Shown here piece by piece: positions 34,550 to 42,121 of a stretch of 64,000 nucleotides of DNA. The notes beneath the pieces were generated by a model. It was not told where the DNA came from. It was given only the letters and a program-made list of their open reading frames with translations, and did no database searches. Made by a program: the position numbers and the translations under genes. The DNA is from an uncultured Granulosicoccus sp. (GTDB lineage Bacteria; Pseudomonadota; Gammaproteobacteria; Granulosicoccales; Granulosicoccaceae), in NCBI GenBank assembly GCA_937924505.1, contig CALDSR010000050.1, positions 1 through 64,000 of the forward strand, read 5' to 3'. The stretch's first letter is position 1. Each line of letters starts with the position of its first letter.

Positions 34550-37548
34550 GAGCGTTTGCGCTGCTGTTGTGTCTTGCCCCGGGCTTTCTTGGCGGCGGTT
34601 TTCTTGGTTGCTGTTTTCTTCTTGGTTGCTGTTTTCTTACGTGTATTGTTACGCGTTTTCTTTTTCACAAGCGCCGAGGACGCGTCGGGTTTTCCGCCAC
34701 CGGACGCATTTCGCGAAACCGATTTTTTACTCACCTTTTTTCGCGCGACCTTTTTCTGCTGCTGTTTACGCGTCACCTGTCGTTGCGATGTTTTTTTGTT
34801 TCGCGCCTCGCTCGTAGCCTTTTTCGTGACTTTTTTCGTGACTTTTTTCTTGGCTACTTTCTTGGCGACTTTCTTGGCAACCTTACTTTGGCCTTGCTTG
34901 TTGCTATGAACTTGCTGCGTATTTGTTTTTCTCGTTGCCGAGCTCGAACTTGATCTGGATTGCTTTTTCTCGGTCGTGTTGCGGGAAGCTGCCTTTTTTG
35001 CCGCAGCTTTTTTACTGGCGAATTTTTTGCTCCTCGCATTTTTGGTCGAAGCCTTCTTGCTGGCAACAGATAGCGTTGCAACTTTTTTACCGGCAACCTT
35101 CCTGCCAGAAACTTTCTTGCCTCTTTTCCTCTTCGGCGTGCCAGGTTGCGAGTGTTTTGCGTGTGTTTGCGAGGTAGCTTCCGATGTAGGGGCACCGCTA
35201 GTCAGCTGAAGAATTTCGTCAAACACCTCTTGTGCCTTCTCCTTGACCTCCTGCTTGTCCTCACGCCGAGATTTTTTTCGATTTCGACGTGATTTTTCAC
35301 GCGATTTACCCGCAGTTTTTCCGGACGACTTGCCCGATCGTTTGCCGGTCTTTCCGGACTCATGCGCAATTTCAATGAAGTCAATTTTACGCTCTTCGAG
35401 ATTCACCGCAGCCACCTGTACGGTTATGGCATCGCCCAAATGGTATTGCTGGCCGGTTCGTTCCCCGATCAGCGCATGCGCAGCTTGATCGAACTGATAA
35501 AAATCACGCGATAAATTGGTCACATGAATCAAACCCTCAACATGAATATCCTTAAGCGCTACAAACAACCCAAATGAAGTAACGGCAGATACGACACCTG
35601 GGAATTCGCTGCCCACATGCGCTTGCATGTACTCGCATTTCAACCAGGCGGTGACATCACGCGACGCCTCTTCGGCACGTCGTTCGGTCGTTGAACAACT
35701 TTCGCCAAGACTCTGCACATTGTCCTGCGAATATCTGAATTTGGACTTCGCCACCCGACTCAACACATGTTTAATTGCCCGATGCACCATCAGATCCGGA
35801 TAACGTCGAATCGGCGAGGTAAAATGTGCGTATTGCGTTAATGCCAAACCAAAGTGCCCTTCGTTTTTCGGTTGGTACACCGCCTGCTGCATCGACCTGA
35901 GCATGACGGTCTGTATAACCAGCCGATCTGGCCGCTCCTTGATCTGACGACTCAAGGCCGCATAGTCCAAAGCACTCGGGGAATCGCCACCACCGAGTGA
36001 CAGGCTTCTCAACGCAAGAAACGATCGAAGATCTTCCAGTCGATCGGCCTTTGGCCCGTTGTGCACGCGGTACAGAGTCGGCATTTCATGATGCTCGAGA
36101 AATGCCGCGGCTGCGATGTTCGCGAGGATCATGCATTCTTCGATCAGTTTGTGAGCATCATTACGTATCACCGGCACAATCTCACTGATTTTCTTTTCAT
36201 CATCAAAGAGAATACGCGTCTCTGTTGAATCAAATTCGATTGCACCTCGCGTGGCTCGCACTGCAGCCAGCGCCTTATACAAGCGATGCAGCTCTTCCAG
36301 CATCGGCATCAGTGCATTGTGCCGGGTGCGCAAGGACGACGTCGGCTCAGTCAACATTTCATTGACTTCAGAATACGTCAGACGCGCATGCGAGCGCATG
36401 ATGCCGTTGTAGAAGCTCGCTCGACGAATCGCACCAGTATCCGTGATAGTGATCTCGCACAACATACAAAGACGATCAAGCTCTGGGTTCAAGGAGCAAA
36501 GCCCATTGGACAAGACTTCCGGCAACATCGGCACGACTCGCCCGGGAAAATAGACCGAGGTGCCGCGTTTGATTGCCTCTTCATCGAGTGGCGAATCAGG
36601 CTCAACGTAATGGGCAACATCAGCGATCGCAACAAGCAATCGCCAACCATCTTCAGTACGCTCACACCAGACGGCATCATCAAAATCCCGAGCATCACTG
36701 CCATCTATAGTGACCAAGGGCAGATCGCGTACATCCTTACGTCCTTTGGCAGCGCTGTTCGGCACCGTCGTGGAAAACGATGCAGCCTGATCCGTTACCG
36801 CATCTGGCCATTCGAACGGGATACCATGGCTGTGCAGGGCAACATCTATTTCCATACCCGGCCGCAGGTGCTGGCCCAATACCTCGACAACCTTTCCGAC
36901 TGCCTGGCGACGTCGGCTCGGTTGCTCGGTGATTTCAATCACCACAATATCGCCATTTTCAGCGCCCATCAGCTCATTGGGCGGGACCAGAACGTCCTGA
37001 TGAATGCGTTTGTTATCTGGCGAAACAACGATGGTGCCGCGCTCGATGATCAGTTTTCCGACCAGTGATTTATTGGCGCGCTCAACCACATCGACAATAC
37101 GGCCATCACGACGGCCTCGATGATCGATGCCAGTGACACAAACGACGACTCGATCGCCGTGCAAAACCTGGCGCATCTGTTTACCGTTGAGGTAAATGTC
37201 CTTTTCACCATCATCAGCAATGACAAACCCGAATCCATCAGGATGAGCGCTGATGCGGCCAGCGATCAATGCCTCCGTATCCACCGGAACCAATCCGCGT
37301 CGACGGTTCTGGATCAGTTGGCCATCACGCTTCATGGCGCCTACACGTCTGCGCAATGCCTCAAGGTCCACATCTGTACGCAGATCAAGATGTTCGGCCA
37401 ATGCCTCAAAATCCATCGGGCCTGAGTCACTGCGCAGCACCGATAAAATATGCTCTCGGCTGGCGATCGGCGAATCGTACTTCGCCTGTTCACGCTGACG
37501 ATGAGGATCTCGCCCCGATTTTGGTGACTGTTTTTTCTTGCTGTTCAT
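34546..37548 (-). CDS. rnr: Ribonuclease R with a 270-residue lysine-rich C-terminal tail
   Basis: Processive 3'-5' exoribonuclease that degrades structured RNA, 1000 aa against 813 in E. coli. The order is a winged-helix (about 28-90), cold-shock domains (about 95-225), RNB catalytic core with the metal-binding DGSDARDFDDA at 282-292 and TSPIRRYPDLMVHR at 577-590, then S1 (about 647-728). From residue 731 the rest is low-complexity, dominated by Lys, Arg, Ser, Thr and Ala, with KKVAKKV-type repeats and one acidic helix (EDKQEVKEKAQEVFDEILQL). The E. coli enzyme has a short basic tail that helps RNA unwinding; this one is far longer. AAGGGA precedes the ATG. Confidence 0.96.
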   Translation of the reverse strand: MNSKKKQSPKSGRDPHRQREQAKYDSPIASREHILSVLRSDSGPMDFEALAEHLDLRTDVDLEALRRRVGAMKRDGQLIQNRRRGLVPVDTEALIAGRISAHPDGFGFVIADDGEKDIYLNGKQMRQVLHGDRVVVCVTGIDHRGRRDGRIVDVVERANKSLVGKLIIERGTIVVSPDNKRIHQDVLVPPNELMGAENGDIVVIEITEQPSRRRQAVGKVVEVLGQHLRPGMEIDVALHSHGIPFEWPDAVTDQAASFSTTVPNSAAKGRKDVRDLPLVTIDGSDARDFDDAVWCERTEDGWRLLVAIADVAHYVEPDSPLDEEAIKRGTSVYFPGRVVPMLPEVLSNGLCSLNPELDRLCMLCEITITDTGAIRRASFYNGIMRSHARLTYSEVNEMLTEPTSSLRTRHNALMPMLEELHRLYKALAAVRATRGAIEFDSTETRILFDDEKKISEIVPVIRNDAHKLIEECMILANIAAAAFLEHHEMPTLYRVHNGPKADRLEDLRSFLALRSLSLGGGDSPSALDYAALSRQIKERPDRLVIQTVMLRSMQQAVYQPKNEGHFGLALTQYAHFTSPIRRYPDLMVHRAIKHVLSRVAKSKFRYSQDNVQSLGESCSTTERRAEEASRDVTAWLKCEYMQAHVGSEFPGVVSAVTSFGLFVALKDIHVEGLIHVTNLSRDFYQFDQAAHALIGERTGQQYHLGDAITVQVAAVNLEERKIDFIEIAHESGKTGKRSGKSSGKTAGKSREKSRRNRKKSRREDKQEVKEKAQEVFDEILQLTSGAPTSEATSQTHAKHSQPGTPKRKRGKKVSGRKVAGKKVATLSVASKKASTKNARSKKFASKKAAAKKAASRNTTEKKQSRSSSSSATRKTNTQQVHSNKQGQSKVAKKVAKKVAKKKVTKKVTKKATSEARNKKTSQRQVTRKQQQKKVARKKVSKKSVSRNASGGGKPDASSALVKKKTRNNTRKKTATKKKTATKKTAAKKARGKTQQQRKRS

Positions 37549-37590
37549 GGGTGTCCCTTGTCAGTATCGACAATCTTTTTGTACTGACGT

Positions 37591-37619
37591 TTGACTAAAG
37601 ATAGCTCGTTCGGTACATT
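37591..37619 (+). promoter_or_regulatory. Candidate sigma-70 promoter of the tRNA-Leu gene
   Basis: TTGACT (37591-37596), a 17-bp spacer and TACATT (37614-37619) end 28 nt before the tRNA. Spacing and -35 are good and the -10 is moderate. Confidence 0.55.
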
Positions 37620-37647
37620 TCGCGCTCTGATGTATTCCTGTGCACCT

Positions 37648-37734
37648 GCCGAGGTGGCGGAATTGGTAGACGCGCCAGCTTCAGGTGCTGGTGAGCTTAT
37701 GCTCGTGGAGGTTCAAGTCCTCTTCTCGGCACCA
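37648..37734 (+). tRNA. tRNA-Leu (anticodon CAG)
   Basis: An 87-nt gene with CCA encoded. The acceptor stem is GCCGAGG pairing with TCTCGGC (closing G-T wobble). The D-arm has the Leu-type GGCGGAATTGGTAGAC. The anticodon stem CCAGC/GCTGG encloses TTCAGGT, giving CAG at 37682-37684 (reads CUG). A long variable arm (class II) and T-arm GGTTCAAGTCC follow. Sequence is close to E. coli leu tRNA-CAG. A T-run directly follows the CCA. Confidence 0.97.
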
Positions 37735-37747
37735 TTTTTTATGTCTG

Positions 37748-37779
37748 GAATACTGGCCGTGGTACAACAGCCAGTATTC
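37748..37779. repeat. Perfect 10-bp inverted repeat after tRNA-Leu
   Basis: GAATACTGGC and GCCAGTATTC separated by 12 nt, 13 nt past the tRNA. A T-run lies before it, not after, so it is not a standard terminator. It could be a processing hairpin or a protein-binding site. Confidence 0.6.
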
Positions 37780-37837
37780 GCGGCCCGCTATCTCTCACAC
37801 CGTCCAACGTCTGATTCAACACTCGCTGACCTCAGAA

Positions 37838-37860
37838 ATCTATCTACCGATAGATATAAT
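37838..37860 (+). promoter_or_regulatory. Palindromic operator next to a consensus -10 (orphan promoter)
   Basis: ATCTATC-TACC-GATAGAT (37838-37855) is an 18-bp inverted repeat with a 4-nt centre, immediately overlapping a perfect TATAAT (37855-37860). No convincing -35 is seen 17 bp upstream. The layout is that of a TetR-type repressed promoter. Downstream there is only a nine-codon GTG frame (37876) and no gene, so the target gene appears lost. Confidence 0.5.
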
Positions 37861-37995
37861 ACCTTGCGGTGCTTTTGTGAAACTGGCCGCGCTGCATACC
37901 CCCTGACCACATAAGCCGGGCGTCATCACGAATACATGACTCTGGATGGCTTCCCGATAGAGCATTCCCAACTGCATGGTCTCGCATAATGCCAA

Positions 37996-38130
37996 TCATT
38001 TAAGTTGTGAAAATATGACATCTTTCTGCGCCTTCAAATATTGATGCGTATTGCCAATCCGATCCAATAGCAAGGCACCTTCCAGCCCTGCCACCATCGA
38101 CTTTGCCATGTCTATCATATGATAGGTTGA
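37996..38130 (-). pseudogene. C-terminal remnant of a TetR-family regulator
   Basis: The frame reads about 43 codons ending in TGA at 37996-37998. The recognisable part, MVAGLEGALLLDRIGNTH followed by QYLKAQKDVIFSQLK, looks like the last helices of TetR regulators (the common VASLEGALLLAR pattern followed by the final helix). A stop lies 17 codons upstream of the ATG at 38109, and no DNA-binding domain is present on this strand before the cupin gene, so this is a truncated remnant, not a gene. The call rests on motif memory and needs a profile search. Confidence 0.5.
38112..38125. promoter_or_regulatory. Perfect 14-bp palindrome CTATCATATGATAG
   Basis: A perfect palindrome 30 nt upstream of the cupin start. 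It shares the form CTATC-N4-GATAG with the palindrome at 37840-37853, so both are probably sites for one dimeric regulator, most likely TetR-type given the remnant beside it. Confidence 0.6.
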
Positions 38131-38155
38131 TCAGACTGCAAACTCGAGTTTTACC

Positions 38156-38854
38156 ATGGAACACAACTCAGATTTCACCGCGAGAGCCCTGGTCCATGCC
38201 GATTCTCTCGACTGGGCAAAATCCCCGATGAAAGGGGTGCATCGTCGTCTCCTGGATCGCGTTGGCGGCGAAGTCGCACGCGCAACATCGCTGGTCAAGT
38301 ATGCGCCAGGTAGCCATTTCTCCCCACACGTGCATACCGGCGGTGAAGAATTCATCGTACTCGAGGGTGTATTTCAGGACGAGCATGGTGATTTTCCCGC
38401 AGGCTCCTACATCCGCAATCCACCGGAGTCCAGCCACACGCCAGGCTCAAATCCCGGTTGCGTCATTTTCGTCAAACTGTGGCAATTTGATCTTGCCGAT
38501 AGAACGCATGTTCGCGCCGACATAAACAAGATCGGGCAAATCAAGGATGCCACTCGAAGCGGCGTTTGCGTCAGCACCCTGTTTGAAGATGATCGGGAAT
38601 GTGTGCGCCTTGAAAATTGGGATGCCAACAACGAGGTTTCGATAGATTCCGCAGGTGGCGTCGAAGTTTTTGTACTTGACGGCTCCTTCACTGAATCTGG
38701 CGATACCCTCGTCAAGCATTCGTGGTTGCGAGTACCCAGTGGCGGAAAATTCACCGCGACAACCGGCCCCACCGGCGCAAGCATCTGGATCAAGACAGGA
38801 CACCTTCGCTTCGTCGATGAGGAGATTCATCGGATCAGAAAACTTAACCCGTGA
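38156..38854 (+). CDS. Double-cupin protein, ChrR-like cupin family
   Basis: A 232-aa protein of two cupin barrels, similar to the C-terminal cupin of ChrR-type zinc anti-sigma factors but without the N-terminal sigma-binding part. The first barrel has the metal set His58, His60, Glu64 and His94 (SPHVHTGGEE ... SSHTPG). The second barrel (about 125-225) has lost the histidines. The start at 38156 follows a perfect palindrome by 30 nt, so repression by a TetR-type regulator is plausible. A role in metal binding or small-molecule dioxygenation is possible; substrate unknown. Confidence 0.82.
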   Translation: MEHNSDFTARALVHADSLDWAKSPMKGVHRRLLDRVGGEVARATSLVKYAPGSHFSPHVHTGGEEFIVLEGVFQDEHGDFPAGSYIRNPPESSHTPGSNPGCVIFVKLWQFDLADRTHVRADINKIGQIKDATRSGVCVSTLFEDDRECVRLENWDANNEVSIDSAGGVEVFVLDGSFTESGDTLVKHSWLRVPSGGKFTATTGPTGASIWIKTGHLRFVDEEIHRIRKLNP

Positions 38855-39432
38855 ACACGGACCTTCAATCGTTCGTACCTTGCAAACGCAACCACGATCC
38901 GAGATTACACCTTTAGTTTAGGTTACGAACCACAAAACGTCGTTTTCATCCCAATCTCCTTAGTCGAAGAAAAGCTCTCAGCCTTATTCGACTTATTACT
39001 TCACTTAAGACTTCCTCTCACCCTCGTGTCAGACCCTACAGCCAATGAACAAACGGTGACCTTGCGAATCATCGAATAAGTGCCACTGAAAGACGCCAAA
39101 TAAAGCCTTTTAAATGGCCATGTAACGAAATTTGGCGGACATCTACTCCGAGTTAGCACTTTAGTAACGCCGAATAATCTCGCCCTATTCTTAGGTACAG
39201 TCCGACATCGCCCACTGAAAGACATGCCATTAACCAAGTAATTTCAATATCAAACTGCAATCGAATAACACCAAGAAATAATTTCCTAACCTTTAGATTT
39301 AAACGGAACAAATGCCGCGCCTTTCTGTGAAGCAAACACTAATAACAAGACCATCAACTGTGAATCAGATTTAGATAACACACTTCTATTCATATGTAAT
39401 TGCGTCGTCATCTACTAACGGTAAATAACGAC
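38855..39432 (+). other. 578-bp gene-free leader of the curli-like locus
   Basis: No credible gene. The only frames (for example 39001-39237 minus) have no recognisable motif and odd composition. It contains a perfect 12-bp direct repeat and three CGAATAA boxes (listed separately) and is AT-rich towards the right end. It probably holds the promoter and regulator sites of the curli-like operon, but I cannot place a -35/-10 pair. Confidence 0.55.
39071..39268. repeat. Spaced direct repeats upstream of the curli-like genes
   Basis: CCACTGAAAGAC occurs perfectly at 39083-39094 and 39212-39223 (129 bp apart). CGAATAA occurs at 39073-39079, 39171-39177 and 39262-39268; the outer two are part of ATCGAATAA. 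The copies may be binding sites for an activator. Confidence 0.5.
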
Positions 39433-39948
39433 ATGGAAGCAAAGCATTACATCATTGCTCTGTCATTAACAGCGAACACATCTTTTGTACAGGCTTCCCA
39501 AAGCAAAATATTGGAAGCAGAAACAAAACAGCAAGCTGAAGATGAATGTGCCCCATTGCTCAGTGACAAGCACAAGCTTCTTATCACCCAATGCGAATCA
39601 ATCAATTTGTCCGCATCGACAGAAGGTGGCGATTTAATCCTGATCGAATCAAAAGGACACGGCAATTCGATCACTATTCACGTGGGGTCACCCGAAGAAC
39701 CGATCGATTCGCGAAAAACAAACAACGATGACCCAATAGACCAGGAGATGTCTGAAGCAGAGTTGATCAAAAGACTCCTGAAAAGACGAGATCTGTCCCC
39801 TGAAGCAATTCAACGCCACATCGATCGAATAAAGAAAAGGAAATCCAGTAACAAAGTAGAGCAGCACGGATGCATTGAAGGACAAAACTGCATCGACATA
39901 AACACAGAATATCCAATTGATGAACTAGAGCTGGAATCTTCAAAATGA
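39433..39948 (+). CDS. Secreted protein of unknown function, first gene of curli-like locus
   Basis: A 171-aa protein with a signal peptide (hydrophobic about residues 6-20, ending VQA). The mature part has five cysteines (two mid-protein, two near the C-terminus in GCIEGQNC), a stretch reminiscent of a curlin repeat (SKGHGNSITIHVG, about 83-95), and a charged helical region (about 118-145). It matches no Csg protein I know. The frame opens at a TTG at 39400, but the ATG at 39433 begins the signal; no good Shine-Dalgarno is seen. Position suggests a role with the curlins, such as nucleator, chaperone or cap; that is inference. Confidence 0.6.
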   Translation: MEAKHYIIALSLTANTSFVQASQSKILEAETKQQAEDECAPLLSDKHKLLITQCESINLSASTEGGDLILIESKGHGNSITIHVGSPEEPIDSRKTNNDDPIDQEMSEAELIKRLLKRRDLSPEAIQRHIDRIKKRKSSNKVEQHGCIEGQNCIDINTEYPIDELELESSK

Positions 39949-40024
39949 CCAGCAATTTCAATCATCAATTAGCCCCAACGAAAACTCGCCGATTCACCCA
40001 ACCTTATCGGCAACGATTCGTATC

Positions 40025-40075
40025 GAACCAATGTGGTTCATTTGTAGTGCCCTTTAAACCGGTGTCGAAAGACAC
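40025..40075 (+). promoter_or_regulatory. Two short hairpins in the leader of the large curlin gene
   Basis: GAACC-AATGT-GGTTC (40025-40039) and GTGTC-GAAA-GACAC (40062-40075), the second closed by a stable GNRA tetraloop. They lie 41-91 nt before the start. They may stabilise the message or regulate translation of an abundant product. Confidence 0.45.
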
Positions 40076-40115
40076 TATTTCGGCCGATTTGCGGTCATTT
40101 TTTTAGGAAATAATC

Positions 40116-41414
40116 ATGTTAAAGAAAAGTCTCATAGCTCTCGGAGTAGCGGCCGCTTTCCCCGCCGTCTCTTTTGCAGATATTGTTAATCCAATCGATC
40201 TGGATGTTCCAGAAAAAACACTTGAGTTACTTTATAGTCCTCCGGTTTCGTGGACATCTGACAAAGGAACCCATGGCAACCAGTCTGTGATCGGTCAGGA
40301 CAGTTCTTACAATTACGCTTTGGTTGACCAAGATGCCGGGTATGGAGATTCTGATTCACTGATCTTTCAAGGTGGCTACGGTGCTAATCTGGCCGTTGTT
40401 GAGCAAGATGGTTCCGATGTCAACTCAATCATCGACCAAACTGGCTTCAAACAGAAAGCTTTTACAACCATGAGCAATGGCGATGTTGGAAGCAACTCCC
40501 GAATTCAGCAACGTGGTGGGGAGTATAACTATGCCGACGTCACAATCGACGGCGACGAGAACAACAGTGTGGTTCTACAAGACCACGCATGGGGTGCGGA
40601 AGCTGAAGTTGTTATCTGGGGTGAAGGCAACACAAGCAATGTCTACCAAGGCGGCATTAGCAACACGGGAACTGTGTCTCTCTCAGGCAACAAAAACGTC
40701 AGCACCATGCACCAATGGGGAGACTTCAACACTTCTACCACAAACGTGACCGGGAACAAAAACCGTGTAACCTCTGAACAAGACGCATGGTCTTCAGATA
40801 TCAACGTGGAAATTGTAAATTCAGACAAAAACAAAATTAACTCCAATCAATTCGGCAGCGAAGATGACAACATATCCGTAAGGTTGGCTGGCCAGGCAAC
40901 GTCGAACGACGTTTATCTTCAGCAAGGCGGATCAAGGCACTCACAGTCCAACGATATTAATGTTCGTGTCGGAAACTCAGACGATAACTTGGTCGCGGCA
41001 CTACAAACTGGCAAGTACAACGATACAGATATCACTATCAGACAAGACTCGGACGATAACAGTGTTGTATCCAACCAAGTTGGATTCGGCAATAAAGCCG
41101 AATTAACTATCCATAGCGTCTCAATCGGAAACAGTGTTTTAACCGATCAACGTGGCATCTCTAACACGGTAAGAGCCGATATCGATTATTCCTGGGAAAA
41201 CGAAATTGGCGTAGAACAAAGGGGAGCAAAAAACAAAGCTGTTCTTGATCTGTATGACGCTGACTACAACTTCATTGCTGTTGCGCAAGCCGGCCTTTCT
41301 AATTTTGCAAAGGTAGATCTTGATACCGACGGCGGAACTGTTTCTATCCACCAGCATGGAATTAACAACAAAGCTTGTTCATCTTCAACTGGCACTTGCA
41401 GCTACACAAACTAA
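40116..41414 (+). CDS. Large curlin-repeat protein (CsgA-like amyloid subunit)
   Basis: A 432-aa secreted protein with a Sec signal (1-21, ending SFA) and a mature region made almost wholly of curlin-type units of 22-23 residues. Motifs of the form Q-x-G-x-x-N recur about 19 times (FQGGYGANLAVVEQDG, YQGGISN, DQRGISN, EQRGAKN, HQHGINNK). In CsgA such units stack as strand-turn-strand to build the amyloid. E. coli CsgA is 151 aa with five units, so this subunit is about three times longer. Many alternate strands have Asp, Asn and Ser in place of Gln, and the end carries two cysteines (NKACSSSTGTCSYTN). AGGA precedes the ATG. Probably the main fibre subunit. Confidence 0.85.
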   Translation: MLKKSLIALGVAAAFPAVSFADIVNPIDLDVPEKTLELLYSPPVSWTSDKGTHGNQSVIGQDSSYNYALVDQDAGYGDSDSLIFQGGYGANLAVVEQDGSDVNSIIDQTGFKQKAFTTMSNGDVGSNSRIQQRGGEYNYADVTIDGDENNSVVLQDHAWGAEAEVVIWGEGNTSNVYQGGISNTGTVSLSGNKNVSTMHQWGDFNTSTTNVTGNKNRVTSEQDAWSSDINVEIVNSDKNKINSNQFGSEDDNISVRLAGQATSNDVYLQQGGSRHSQSNDINVRVGNSDDNLVAALQTGKYNDTDITIRQDSDDNSVVSNQVGFGNKAELTIHSVSIGNSVLTDQRGISNTVRADIDYSWENEIGVEQRGAKNKAVLDLYDADYNFIAVAQAGLSNFAKVDLDTDGGTVSIHQHGINNKACSSSTGTCSYTN

Positions 41415-41454
41415 AGCGCCAGAAAATCGTCAACTTAATTTGAGTTGATAATTT

Positions 41455-41490
41455 GAATGCCTGTCTGCCCTCCTTTGCAGATAGGCATTC
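41455..41490 (+). promoter_or_regulatory. 14-bp hairpin between the two curlin genes
   Basis: GAATGCCTGTCTGC and GCAGATAGGCATTC pair over 14 bp with one G-U and an 8-nt loop. No T-run follows, so it is more likely a 3' stabiliser or partial attenuator that lets the large curlin be made in excess over downstream assembly genes. Confidence 0.65.
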
Positions 41491-41512
41491 ATTCACAGGA
41501 ACAATAAAGTCA

Positions 41513-42121
41513 ATGTCAAAATCCCTATCAACCGTTTCGCTGCTGACAACAATGTCGTTCGGTCTTGCGCCTTTTATTCATGCTTCGGAAATCGACATGT
41601 ATCAAAACAGTGACTACTCCGATATCAGTATCAATTATGACGTCAACCCAAGTGATATCGACGTGGACTTGCGTCAACTCGGGTCTAACAACTCGATTGA
41701 TTTAAATATCCAGAGCCAGGTAACTGCCAACATATCGCAGAACGCCAGTCACAGTTCAATTGACATGCGTATTCTTGACTCGATCGGATTACTTGATATC
41801 AACCAATACGGAAATTCAAACCGTATCAATTCAAACGTTACTGATAGCGTCTCTCGAATTGATTTGAATCAAAGTGGCGATGATAACAGTCTTAACATTG
41901 ATATTGACAATTTACTGAACTCCCTTGACGTCAATCAATACGGGGATACCAACAATATCCTATTCAAGCATTCAGGATACGGCGGCAATGCTGCATTAAC
42001 ACAGAGCGGCTCAGGCAATAGCCTTGAGATCATCACCTCGTCTGGCGGTCTGTCGGTAAATGTCACCCAAGAAGGTTCCGGAAGCTCGGTCAAGGTTATC
42101 AATGGATTTGAAAATTTATGA
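41513..42121 (+). CDS. Small acidic curlin-repeat protein (CsgB-like candidate)
   Basis: A 202-aa secreted protein with signal peptide (1-26, ending IHA) and about eight 22-residue units: DINQYGNSN, DLNQSGDDN, DVNQYGDTN, ALTQSGSGN and VTQEGSGSS mark the Q-x-G turns. It is rich in Asp, Ser, Asn and Ile and poor in aromatic residues, so it differs clearly from the large curlin. In curli operons a second curlin (CsgB) nucleates the fibre, and this is a natural candidate for that. The ATG at 41513 is chosen for the signal; the frame opens at a TTG in the upstream hairpin. Its stop overlaps the next ATG (ATGA). Confidence 0.82.
   Translation: MSKSLSTVSLLTTMSFGLAPFIHASEIDMYQNSDYSDISINYDVNPSDIDVDLRQLGSNNSIDLNIQSQVTANISQNASHSSIDMRILDSIGLLDINQYGNSNRINSNVTDSVSRIDLNQSGDDNSLNIDIDNLLNSLDVNQYGDTNNILFKHSGYGGNAALTQSGSGNSLEIITSSGGLSVNVTQEGSGSSVKVINGFENL

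Noticed and set aside
36286..37068. 260-codon plus-strand frame inside rnr
   Set aside because: It lies fully antisense to conserved RNase R domains, and its translation has no recognisable motif.
37591..37914. 107-codon frame spanning tRNA-Leu
   Set aside because: It runs straight through a well-formed tRNA gene, so it is accidental.
39001..39237. 78-codon minus-strand frame in the leader of the curli-like locus
   Set aside because: Starts without a ribosome site, has no motif and lies in a repeat-bearing regulatory region; not enough to call a gene.
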